Below, piece by piece: positions 49,381 through 59,636 of a stretch of 64,000 nucleotides of DNA. The stretch spans positions 36,362,765-36,426,764 of the forward strand of contig JAQNBH010000004.1 in NCBI GenBank assembly GCA_028752905.1. The letters run 5' to 3'. The notes below the pieces were generated by a model that saw only the letters and a program-made list of their open reading frames with translations, searched no databases and was not told where the DNA came from. Origin of the DNA: Cladorhizidae sp. MBARI D1340-BT2 (Eukaryota; Porifera; Demospongiae; Poecilosclerida; Cladorhizidae). Position 1 is the stretch's first letter. Each line of letters opens with the position of its first letter. A program made the translations under genes and the position numbers.

Positions 49381-50753
49381 TATAAATTTTATAACTTTAT
49401 TAATTGGAAGTTTGTCACACTTGATCTCCGCTGCTATTTATATTAATTAAGACTTGTGCAGTTTGGGCTCACACAATTTTGCAGGACTGGTATATATATA
49501 CCAAGTATTTTTTACCTGTTGTATATATACTTGCACGATCATCAGGAAGAAGTGAAGTGCTCTTAGTTTTACCAAATGGAGTCCATGTGGAAATGCAACT
49601 CCACTTAAAAATTATAATTAATTTATGTCCTCTAATTAGTGTCATAAACTTGAGAATGAAAACTCCTGGAAGAGGAAAATATACAATCATGAATAAATGG
49701 CATTTTTTTGGCAGTTTACTTAAGCTAAGCAAGAATCAGCTAAGCAAGAATCAGTTGCAGGTGATGCCTTGAGGACTTTTCTACCATCAAAGTATGAGGA
49801 AAACATTTTTATGTATGTAACTGCAGCTTACTTGGCTAGGTTTGTGTGTGAGTGTGTGTGTAGGGGGGGGGGGGGGGGGGGGGGGGGAGCAAGTATGTCA
49901 GATTTGAGATTGATGAATACCAGCTCTTTTTACTGCTAAGACGATGATATTGCCGACACTTTACCAACATGCCTTGGGGTGTTAGTGTTAGTGAACTGAC
50001 CATATATACAAGGGAGGTGCTTCAGATAACATGTCTCTCAAGGAAAGTCACATGAGGTGCACATGATCCATGATGTGTCTTGCTTAAGTATTAGGAGCAC
50101 GGACATATGCCGATGGGCACAGGTTGCATAGTCTTGGGGGAATGAGACCCAGCAACCAGGCATGAAGCTATGTATATATACATCCACATTGAATTGCTGA
50201 TCCTTGGGTAAGAGATGGGTGTGCATGCCTCTCGTACTATCAGATCCCTCAATCCTCAATTTGCTGACTCTGTATGAGTATTTAAGGTTACCTCTCCCAA
50301 GGTGATGTGGTGGAGGGAGGCTCCATCTTGTCAATGGCAGACTTCCTCGCTGTCCTTCTTGAACATAACTGTATGTTCTTTTATCCCACAGTCAAGGAAT
50401 GCAAAACGGTTTGTCCAAAAATAATGCCTTTATGTCATGATATTATGTTAGAAATAAAATCCAAATCATATTTGCCAAAGTAAAGACACTCATCTTCTGA
50501 CCCCAAATCACTTTTCAACAAAGTCTTTCTCATTCCAGGGCTACTTTCCAACTTGTCCTGTACATATTCCCACTTTATAAAATTGTTTTGTCGAGTCTTT
50601 AATCCATTGCTTTGCTGCATTCTTTCATCAGTTTTTTAGGGAGGAGTCCATACTTTTTTTAAACTTGTGGTTACCACTTTATAGCTCCATAGATTTCGTA
50701 AACTTTATCATGTGGACTTGATATATAGCTCAAAAGATAGGTCTCTCTATGTG
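49381..50753. other. Intergenic, nothing recognised
   Basis: 3' of the TTC19-like gene; contains the poly(G) tract at 49863 and short frames only. Confidence 0.55.
49863..49888. repeat. Poly(G) tract
   Basis: A run of about 25 G preceded by a TG repeat, 3' of the TTC19-like gene. Confidence 0.95.
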
Positions 50754-51113
50754 CTCTCCTTTGATACTAAAATATTTTTCATAAGTATAACTATAGCCAA
50801 GTTACTGGAGCTAAAGTGGAGGGAGCCTCAAAAACCTGAATGCCCGCATAAATATCTCCAGATTGCCAAGTGCTAGAGAGTGAAATTAGCACCAGTGACT
50901 AGAGGAAGCCTAGGGTGCAATGTAAGTACATGGACGTAAGCATGCAGTTGTAAAATGAATTTCGTTAAAATTCCGTAAAATTCATTTCCCACCTACGTGC
51001 TTGACCACGCACTTACGTTTTAGCACCTAATGAAACTCAGGTTTTTGACACATTTAGCTCCAGTAACTTGGCTATAGATGCCTATGAAAAATATTTTAGT
51101 ATCAAAGGAGAGG
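50754..51113. mobile_element. Fold-back (long inverted repeat) element
   Basis: 50754-50838 and 51036-51113 are inverted copies at roughly 90% identity (CTCTCCTTTGATACTAAAAT; CCAAGTTACTGGAGCTAAA; CAAAAACCTGA). The interior also pairs imperfectly (AAAATGAATTTCG at about 50953 against CGTAAAATTCATTT at about 50976), so the whole 360 bp could form one long hairpin. No coding capacity. Confidence 0.7.
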
Positions 51114-52009
51114 ACACAAGTTAAAAAATATATATATAACTGTCCCCCCTTGTGCTGATATCCTTTAGAGGTCCAAACAAAGGAAAGTGAAGGTACTTAT
51201 CGGGACTGTATGGGAGGCGAGCGATTGTAATCCAGTCAAAGATGGATTACTTCCCAGATGTACAGACTTGTGTGTGTGCTGATCTTATAGCTGGCATGAT
51301 AAAGGGCAATTCTTTCCCTGGATGCACTTTAAAAAAAGTGAGATTTCATCTTTTTCAATGTTCACTTAAGTTTATTGTGATATACACCTTTAGGTAGAAA
51401 GTGAATTGAAATTGCACTTGACTGTCTCAGAAAACAGCTTCCATGATTTTTCCATCAGACTTTTGGACCTTGAATTTTTTCCTTTCTTGGTAAATTTGGA
51501 TGGTGCCACTCCATAAATGCTTTCGGCGAATGGAAGTATCACCAAGTGGTATTATCATCTCGAGAAGATCACTTTCAGTCTCAGACTGTATTCGGTGCAA
51601 GCCTCTAAATGCATTCCTGAAGGAAAACTTCACTGTAACTCAGCTATCATGATTCTGCAAATACTGGCCTGGTCAATGAAAAGTATTTGACCAAGTTAGT
51701 TGATACCTGTTGGCACGAATGGGACCTTAGCCGTGCTGAGGATGGCTCGGCTAGCAGCATGGTCGAGAAATTCTTGCGTTGTCATACATGATGTATTTCT
51801 TTTATTGGTGGGCTGCACATGCTTAACCGACCTTCCAACTGCTTACATCAATAGAAGAACCTTAACGGCTTTTTGTAAATGTTGATGGGAGTTTTCCTTC
51901 CAAAACCAAGAACATAATTATTGCTCTCTGCTGATCCAGGACCTCAATTCAGGTATATTGCAAAATTTCAAGCATGATATTCAAGGATAAACTACAAAAC
52001 TTGTTTGAA
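51114..52009. other. Intergenic, nothing recognised
   Basis: A 68-codon minus-strand frame at 51427-51633 has no known motif. Confidence 0.5.
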
Positions 52010-52985
52010 AGACAACCCAAGTGACATGGTTTCTATAAATATTGGGACAACCGTTTTTCCATAAATATTGAGACAACCCAAGACATGATTTTCTAAAGAT
52101 ATTGAAAGACAACCCAAGACATGGTTTTCTATAAATGTTGAGACAACCCATGGCATGGTTTTCTATAAATATTAAAAGTCAACCAAAGAAATGGTTTTCT
52201 ATAAGTATTGAGACAACCCAAGAAATATTTTTCTATAAATATTGAGACAACTCAAGACATGGTTTTCTAAAGGTATCGAGACAACCGAAGACATGGTTTC
52301 TATAAATATTGAGACAACTGAAGACATGGTTTCTATAAATATTGAGACAACCCGAGACATGTTATATTGAGACAACCCAAGACATGTTTTTTGAGACAAT
52401 CCAAGACATGTTTTTCTATCAATATTGAGACTTGAAGACACGGTTTCTATAAAAGACATGTTATATTGAGACAACCCAAGACATGTCTTTTGAGACAACC
52501 CAAGACATGTTTTCTATTGAGACAACCCAAGACAGTCTTCTATAACAAATCATGGTTTTCTATAGATATTGAGACACCCCATTGCATGGTTTTCTGAAAG
52601 GCAACCCAAGACATCGTTTCTATAAATATTGAAAGACAATCCAAAACATGGTTTCTATAAATATTGAGACAACCCAAGACATGGTTTCTATAAAATATTA
52701 ATACAACCTAAGACACAATTTTTCTATAAATATTGAGACAACCCAAGACATGGATATTGAGACACCCTATGACATGGTTTTCTATAAATATTGAAAGAAA
52801 ACCCAAGACAAGGTTTCTATAAATTTTCAGATTACCCAAGACATATTGAAAGACAACCCAAGACATGGTTTCTGTAAAACAACCCAAGACATGGTTTCTA
52901 AAACTACCAAAGAAATGATTTTCTTGAGACAGCCCAAGACATGGTTTTCTATAAATATAGAGACACCCAACAAATGTTTTTCTAC
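52010..52985 (+). repeat. Degenerate minisatellite, ~34 bp, about 28 copies
   Basis: Units of GAGACAACCCAAGACATGGT, then TTCTATAAATATT, with many length variants. No conserved frame. Confidence 0.9.
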
Positions 52986-54104
52986 AAATGAAGTAGTTGC
53001 AAATGAAATGAATAATAGAAGTTGTCACATTAGGATTGACCCTTGTAATACATGTATATGGCAGATGATTTACGCCAATTGGTGACCTATCCTTGACCGT
53101 GGAGAGCTGTGTCCTGAGGGTCGCACCTAACTTGAATGTTGAACTTCCCATTCTAATGTTTCACGTAAGAGGCGTTGACTAGTGGGGGGAGGGGAGGGGA
53201 GGTATTTTCTTCCTCTTCATTATCCGCTCCCTTCTCTCTTCTAGGTGAGGGGATGAAGGTTACAGTGTAGGCATTGTTCATGCACACTTGCGGAGGTCGA
53301 CACTCTCCCTGTCAAGCACTCCACACATGATGGCGACTCTTGCTTCTGTTGTAAAGATTCCTGATGCCTCAACTTATGACATGGACTCGGTGGTGTGTGT
53401 GTGTGTGTGTATGTGGCTTCTGTGATAGGTGCGTGCATGCATGCTTGTGGAGAGTGTGTGTTGAGTGTGTGTGTGTGTGTGTGTGTGTGCACTGACCATC
53501 CCTCTCTATGCCATGGTGAACTTGTGGTGGACCTGTTTGATGTTATTTAGACCTCTTCATGCTGCTGAAATCAGGTTGGCTTTGCTGATACTGAAATTAA
53601 TCTGCTTTATTTTAAATTTCACAAATTCAGTGTTTTCTGTTTTGTCTGTGTGTTGTTTTTTTTTGGGGGGGGGGGGGAGGGGGAGGGGCATTTTTGTGTT
53701 GTTGATGAAAATGCTATCCCATTGTACATTATGGTAGTCCAAATTTAGGAGAGGTTGCTGTAACGTTTAATTTGTTCCCCCAAAAGTAGTTCCCCCCTTA
53801 TTGAAAGTTTTGTTCCCACCCTAGCCATAGCCCTTTATTTTTCAAGGGGGAACTTTTTTTCAAGTAAAAAGTTCCAGGGGGAACATATTTTTTAAAGAAA
53901 AAGTTCCAGGGGGAACCAAATATGGGGGGACCAAATTTGTCATGACTGAACTAGCCCTAGTGAAGGAAAACCTCCTAAAACTCACCCACTTACACTCTTA
54001 GCCTCCCTCACCCCCTCACCTCTCACCACCTGTACTTCTGTTCCTTGTCGTGTGTGCCAGTCATGAAAAATAAAATGTACTCTCAATGAACTCTCAGTTG
54101 ACAT
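52986..54104. other. Intergenic upstream of the chitin synthase exons
   Basis: TG microsatellites, a G-rich run at 53665 and repeated TTCCAGGGGGAAC elements at 53870-53920; no gene. Confidence 0.5.
53395..53490 (+). repeat. TG microsatellites
   Basis: Two GT/TG runs (53395-53410 and 53456-53488) separated by mixed sequence. Confidence 0.85.
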
Positions 54105-54273
54105 AATATAACAAAACAATAAGCTTTTCAATATCAACTTCCAATTGTCGACATTTCGACTAGACGCTCTAGCCTCCTCATCAGGAATACTCCTATATAC
54201 GAGGGCTATACGAGGGCTAGAGCGTCGAGAGAAGACAATTTTAAGTTGATTATTGAGAAGGGGTATCGTAATA
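54105..54273. mobile_element. Palindromic MITE-like repeat, most complete copy
   Basis: Two arms of about 70 bp are inverted around a short spacer (TACTCCTATATACGAGG). The left arm contains TTTCGACTAGACGCTCTAG and TCATCAG; the right arm contains GGCTAGAGCGTC, GACAATTTTAAGTTGATTATT and GAGAAGG. Partial copies lie at 2757, 5581, 14208, 15674, 54596 and 56003. Confidence 0.7.
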
Positions 54274-54408
54274 GAAAGTAGTCTTGCGAGTCAGTGGTAT
54301 TTGGGAGGGCAGCTCACGAGTAGGAGGGGCGGTGTTGGAATGCACAATAAATTCCTCCGGCGGTGATAGACTGCTGGCAGCTGTGTGTGACTGGAGTTAG
54401 CCTAGCTA

Positions 54409-54500
54409 ATGTCAACGCAACTGATGGCCTCCACCTTTGGACTAGACGGTATTGCTAACCTGCAGAATGAAGTGGACGAGTCTCAGCTAAACGGAGAGAG
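54409..54500 (+). CDS. Chitin-synthase-like exon 1
   Basis: ATG at 54409 opens a 30-codon exon (MSTQLMASTFGLDGIANLQN and on) ending two bases into a codon at the donor gtaatg (54501). The sequence just upstream is CpG-enriched, as expected for a promoter. Confidence 0.6.
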
Positions 54501-55212
54501 GTAATGCTAAATACAACGCACACCGACATTTTAGCTCTAGTATCCTTGTCTGTAGCGTCTTGTTTTGGCTTTTTTTGTTTAGTTAGTGGAAACATCTGAG
54601 AGAGTAAATTTCAAGTTGATTATTGAGGGTCTTTGTAATTTCATTATACTCTCAAATTGTAGTTTTTTGTGTGCAGTGTTATGATTTGTCCACTCTGCAT
54701 AATATGTTTTCAGTGATGCAGAAGAGTCAAAGCCCCTCACCAAGAGTGTGTATTTTACTGGAATTCCGAGTGACCTAGATGACCGGTCTAAGGTATTGCT
54801 GTCACCCCACAGACGAGGGAACAATTCCGACAAAAACTTGCAGAGTACGAGCCATCTTCTCGTTGTCGGTCTCAAGATTGTCATCGGTGTGATGTTCTTT
54901 GCCATTATTCTTGCATCCACTGTTTTCAGCAAACTCACTTTGGTCAGCCTCACAGAAAGGCTCAGAAATTTAAGCTTTGTCGTTCAAAATACAAGTGTTT
55001 CTGAACCATCGACCCAATCAACAGATGTTTTCTATGTTTTCTACGACAAGGAGATGGACACTCTGAAAAATGATGCTGTTTCTATTTACTGGCAGTTGCT
55101 TGTAATCTTAATCGTGCCCAACCTCATCACGTTCCTGCGGTGTTTGTTCTTTGGGTTTCTCGGGAAGACGAGAAAGCACTTTCCATGGCCGAAGGGGAAG
55201 GCGGTTCTACTG
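54409..55212 (+). CDS. Chitin synthase N-terminus, first two coding exons (partial gene)
   Basis: Exons 54409-54500 and 54714-55212 join in phase to 197 codons. A cytosolic N-terminus of about 78 residues is followed by a membrane helix at about 79-104 (GLKIVIGVMFFAIILAS then FSKLTLVSLTE), an extracellular loop of about 45 residues with N-glycosylation sites (NLS, NTS), and a second membrane segment at about 156-178 (WQLLVILIVPNLITFLRCLF) ending GKTRKHFPWPKGKAVLL. This layout, and the SKxTL and P-x-(2)-TFLR motifs, match the start of animal type-2 chitin synthases. The catalytic domain (family 2 glycosyltransferase) is not in the window, so identification rests on the N-terminus alone. The donor gtgagt starts at 55213; no convincing next exon was found before the minisatellite at 59.6 kb. 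The N-terminus of another multi-pass protein is the alternative. Confidence 0.6.
54596..54645 (+). mobile_element. MITE-like repeat, short right-arm remnant in chitin synthase intron 1
   Basis: GAGAGAGTAAATTTCAAG followed by TTGATTATTGAGGGTCTTTG matches the outer end of the right arm. Confidence 0.5.
54714..55212 (+). CDS. Chitin-synthase-like exon 2 (two membrane segments)
   Basis: Acceptor atgttttcag ends at 54713. The first base completes a Ser codon (AG/T) and the frame then runs 166 codons to the donor gtgagt at 55213. It holds both predicted membrane helices and the PWPKGKAVLL end. Confidence 0.7.
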
Positions 55213-56002
55213 GTGAGTAAAATCGATTAACAAGCATGTGCTCTTATCTGCCATGCAGTACAGGAGAGTTTCTTGACATGTTCATTTTCTATAAATACCA
55301 ACTGTGAGCTGAAGTTAATTTTCGTTGTCTGAAGTTAAACGTGTTAGAATAAAATAGTGCTGATCTCAATAATCAATATCTTATCGGTTGCATGTACGAA
55401 CGTGTTAAATTCCTCTCCTCTTGTTTGCTCAATTTGCTGTCGTACATCTCTTCCTCACTTAATTAGCACTCGATATGTGCTACTAATTTACATCAATTAG
55501 CATCCATTAGTTCTAGACGGCTAGCTTGTGGGAGTTCTCCACCACCTCCTTGAGGTACTTAGTTACACTACTTGACATAGGTGCCTTTGACAGGTACTCC
55601 ACAATAATTGCTAGTGCTGCAAGAAACCCGTTATATTAATCTCTAGCCTCAAGTGCATTTTCTCACAGCGTGCATCAGCAGGCTGGTGGAGGTTTTCCTT
55701 TTAGTGGTCAGACTATTCTCGGTGCAGAAACTTGCTCGAGGTCTGCCAGCATACATGTGTACAATATCTCAACGTCTATTGTCTGTTACCGATTGCTAAC
55801 CAGGAGAGAATCTTTCATGCTAAACTTGTCTCTTCTCATGTGCGCCAGATAATCCTAGCCACACCCTGTGATTCTTGTGCGCCAGATAATCCCAGCCACA
55901 CCCTGTGACTCTTGTGCGCTAGATAGTCCTAGACTCACCCTGCGACTCTTGTCCGCCAGGTAACCCTAGACTCACCCTTTGGAAAGATTATGCCAAACAT
56001 GA

Positions 56003-56092
56003 TTATACCTGATGAAGAATAGAGCATCTAGTCGAAATGTCGAGTGCATAAAAATTGAAGTTGATTATTTGATTATAAATTTAGAAGGTGAT
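56003..56092 (+). mobile_element. MITE-like repeat, right arm only
   Basis: Contains CCTGATGAAGAATAGAGCAT, then CTAGTCGAAATGTCGAG and GAAGTTGATTATT, and fades into the flank. Confidence 0.65.
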
Positions 56093-56188
56093 TTTAGTGA
56101 TCTTGTTTATTCTCGTATATTATGTGGATGTCAGGAAAAGGAAGGGTGTGAGTACAGTATTTTATAAGAGATGGTGGTGTTTGTTTTT

Positions 56189-56216
56189 GGGGGGGGGGGG
56201 GGGGGGGGGGGGGGGA
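56189..56216. repeat. Poly(G) tract
   Basis: A run of about 26 G, downstream of the chitin synthase exons. Confidence 0.95.
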
Positions 56217-56314
56217 AGGAATCTTGAATCCCCCGAAAGAACTGTCCCTGTACGTACAGTATATACCATCATGCTTTATAATCGAGGAGGCAGGAAGAAA
56301 TAGGAGCTAAAAAC

Positions 56315-56385
56315 CCAGTGACCTCTGTGTTCCCCAGTGACCTCTGTGTTCCCCAGTGACCTCTGTGTTCCCCAGTGACCTCTGT
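56315..56385 (+). repeat. Tandem repeat, 19 bp x 4
   Basis: The unit CAGTGACCTCTGTGTTCCC occurs four times, the last truncated. Confidence 0.9.
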
Positions 56386-57635
56386 CCGGCCATGCAATTG
56401 TTCCCCTCTTATGTTGGTGATGGCAGGGTTTCCTGCTTGTGCTCCTCCCGAGACTTGCAGCTAAATTGGTGACTTGCAGCTGTTGCTTGATCACCATAAG
56501 CTTCCATCTCTGCACCAATAAAAAGATGCGCTCCACCCTCAGCAGCATGCTCCGTTGATGGCATGTCTCAAAATGCAATAGGCAAAACCACAAACTTTCA
56601 AGCATCATAATTGGGCCTAGAGTTTGTTGGATTACCTTCAAACCACAAAAATGGTCTCTCAAATTAGGTGGTTTGTCAGTTGAGTTGGGTGGAGCAATGG
56701 GAGGGGCTAACTTTAATATACTATTTGACATGCACAATCTGTTGTTTGTAACCAGGTGTGTGTATAATAATCATGACCTTCACCTGTGGATTGATTATGC
56801 TGCACCACAGTATCTGGGAAAAAGTCCCTAGCAACCATGATAGCATTTGTATTGACCATCATTGTGGTTAGTGGTAGAAGTGAACCACAAAGACATGATG
56901 AGGGGATCTCATTCGAAACTTGCTACTTCTTGTTTTGGTGTGTTCAGCTAACCAACTCTTGGCTTAGGCTGGCCACGACAGCCACATAGGAGGCTAGCAA
57001 TAGGGAGTGTCAATGAACCTGATGAAGCTCTGTCAGCTGCCCAATCCATCGCTTCAAAGATGAGAGAATTGCTCAGCTAATACTTTTTCTGCTGACTACT
57101 TGTGAACGAGGAAGGTAAACAGCCTTTGCAGTTTATGCTCTGCTCATTAGCTGTAGCTAAACTCACTTTCCATGCCTTCCAACTGGTCTCTCGCTGCCTT
57201 CACCCTCAGAGAGTCCCAAGTCGCCATACAGAACCCGAGGGGGGAAAAAACCCTCCAAGGTTAGTTGACCGGATATCTCAATCTAGAGCTTTGAAACAGC
57301 TGCTCAAATTCTGAACTGTCAGTGATTTTTCAATATCTTTTCCCTAGTTACTGAATGTTTATGGTCTTCATATTTGGTAGGCAGGAGGAATGGAGCTTAA
57401 AAAAATTTTTTTTTTACATCTATAAGGGGGTCTTAGTACCTTACGATCAATTTTTTTTTAGCTATTGTATAAATATACATATATATATATGTATATGTAT
57501 ATACTGTATGCTGGTAAAAGCACTAATTCTCTCTTCCCTGTTAGCAAATCTTCTTTTCCTGGTAGTCATGATGCAAGTTTAAACTTGAGCTAAAGGAATG
57601 CCCATAGCTTACTGTACACACACGACTATGTGCTG

Positions 57636-57825
57636 TGCCCTGGCAGCGGGGGCATGGCTCACTACTGCAGTGTGCTGTGTTGTGCCCTGGCAGCAGGGGC
57701 ATGGCTCACTACTGCAGTGTGCTGTGTTGTGCCCTGGCAGCAGTGGCATGGCTCACTACTGCAGTGTGCTGTGTTGTGCCCTGGCAGCAGTGGCTTGGCT
57801 CACTACTGCAGTGTGCTGTCCAGCT
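57636..57825 (+). repeat. Tandem repeat, 47 bp x 4
   Basis: The unit contains TTGTGCCCTGGCAGCAGGGG, then CATGGCTCACTACTGCAGTG. Because 47 is not a multiple of three the repeat cycles through frames, giving similar peptides in all three. Confidence 0.9.
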
Positions 57826-59094
57826 TGCTGTCTCCTGTACTACTGTATGTAGAGGGGATGTTCAGGTACTTATCGAGTGGTGCTCATGGCTTGTTGAAGT
57901 TGTTCAAGCTGGTAGTTGGTCAACCAGTTTTAGCGTGTTTGGGATACGGAGTGGTCTGTGGCTGAAGAAAGTTTGTAGGGTGAGTGAATTCAGGTCATGC
58001 ACCTGAGGTGGTCTTTGAAGGGGGTTGGGGTTTCTCCGGATTACTAATCGACAGCATTTCCTCTAGTTTACTAGGTACCCTTCACAGCAATATACTAGAT
58101 CACCTTGTGATGGCTCCTCTTCATGCAGGACCTCTGGTTTCCATGGGAAATGATTGGTTAACACATCACCCTGTAAACCTTTGTTGCATGCCAAGCATAA
58201 ACAGTTGATGAAATTGCTTACCGTAAGAGTATCCATGACTGGACTGGTAAGAGCGGTAAGATAAGATGACCTTCATTTTCTTAAAAGGCTTCGTCAGCAA
58301 GGAATGATTGATACGTGTAAAGGTCACTTCACAATATGCCGCGAAGTGACAAGTCAATTTTGTGATATTGTGAATATGAAGTCACGTCGCTTGAATATAA
58401 TTATTCAGCTTTCATTCCAGTTATGGTCGCGATGTTTCGGTTGACACGTGTTGGTGTGCTTTATTTGTGTTTCGGGGTACTCTAATGAAGAGATGAAAGT
58501 GGCGCTGTTGATAGAGGCAAGGTTGATAGAGGCAAGGTTAATAGAGGCAAGGTTGATAGAGGCAGTGAGGAACTTACGTTCTTAGTATATGGCTAAGTCC
58601 CACAAGTCATTTCGAGATTGAAGGTTCATTAATTAATGGGTGGGGTTTTGTAATTGGAGTGAAAGTTCGATTTCAATAGTTCAAAGCGATGCAACCAGGC
58701 AGATAATTATTATGAACAGCTCGAAGTGATGTGAAGTGATGCGAAACCACGTGACATGTTGTGAACTGTTCTTAAGAAAAACTCAAATTGTATTAAAAAA
58801 AATAGTGCTGGTACTGTGTGTATTTTTCCAGTAACCAAGACAACATGTTTATGTCGTAGCAAAGGTGCTGGTTGCTAGCTAATGATGATGTTTTTTGTGG
58901 AGTGCTGAATGCCGTTAAGAGATTTCATAAAAATGAGGTCATTATTGCTCGTGCTAGTGTTGTCAATGGTGATGGTCCTACCACTCCCACTCATATTTGC
59001 TACCGGGGAACTCCTGAAAACTGCTGGACAATATTGCATGCTAATTGTTGGAATGTTAGCTATGATGTGTAGAGTCAATATACATATGTTTGTG
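57826..59094. other. Noncoding, nothing firmly recognised
   Basis: A hydrophobic frame at 58933-59070 (MRSLLLVLVLSMVMVLPLPL) was considered as a further membrane exon but lacks chitin synthase motifs and a clear acceptor. A 15-bp repeat (GTTGATAGAGGCAAG) lies at 58507-58565. Confidence 0.45.
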
Positions 59095-59325
59095 GGCGAT
59101 ATTTATAATTGCCTATATCATACCTTGGCTATTTATAGTAGCCTATATCGTGTTCACCTTGACTATTTATAGTAACCTATATTGTAATTTGGCTATTTAT
59201 AGTAGCCCATATCTTGGCTATTTATAGCAACCTATATCGTACCTTGGCTATTTATAGTAGCCCATATCTTGGCTATTTATAGTTGCCTGTATTGTACATT
59301 GGCTATCTATCTATAGTAACGTAGC
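59095..59325 (+). repeat. Tandem repeat, ~35 bp, about 6 copies
   Basis: Units of TTGGCTATTTATAGTAGCC then TATATCGTACC, with variants. Confidence 0.85.
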
Positions 59326-59636
59326 TACTAATGTTGCACATGGTTGTTAAACAGTTGAATTATGGATACAGTTGCTATGGCAGCATTTGTATATAATGCT
59401 AGACTTCTCATGGAGTCCAAATGCCAATAATGCGTGTATATATGTTTGTGTCTACTACATGTATGTATGTGTCTATGTGCATGCATGCATGCATGTGCTG
59501 TTTTTTTTGTTTGTGTGTGTGTGTGTGTGTGGTGTGCGTGCATGCGTGTGTGTGTGTGTGTGTGTGTGTGTTATGGTTGCTATTCTCCAGCATTCCTTGA
59601 ATATCTATTGCATTTTCTCTTGTCTATCATTTCACC

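Larger units (their letters stand above)
55213..57635. other. Putative chitin synthase intron, first part
   Basis: Contains a MITE-like arm, a poly(G) tract, a 19-bp repeat, and near 55840-55980 a degenerate repeat of TTGTGCGCCAGATAATCC. No next exon recognised. Confidence 0.45.

Noticed and set aside
53330..53395. Short coding exon starting MMATLASVVKIPD
   Set aside because: It runs into a TG microsatellite at a GT that is not a convincing donor, and no partner exon or family match is visible.
58872..59172. Next chitin synthase exon (hydrophobic frame)
   Set aside because: It is hydrophobic but lacks family motifs, has no convincing acceptor in the right phase, and three overlapping frames are equally open.
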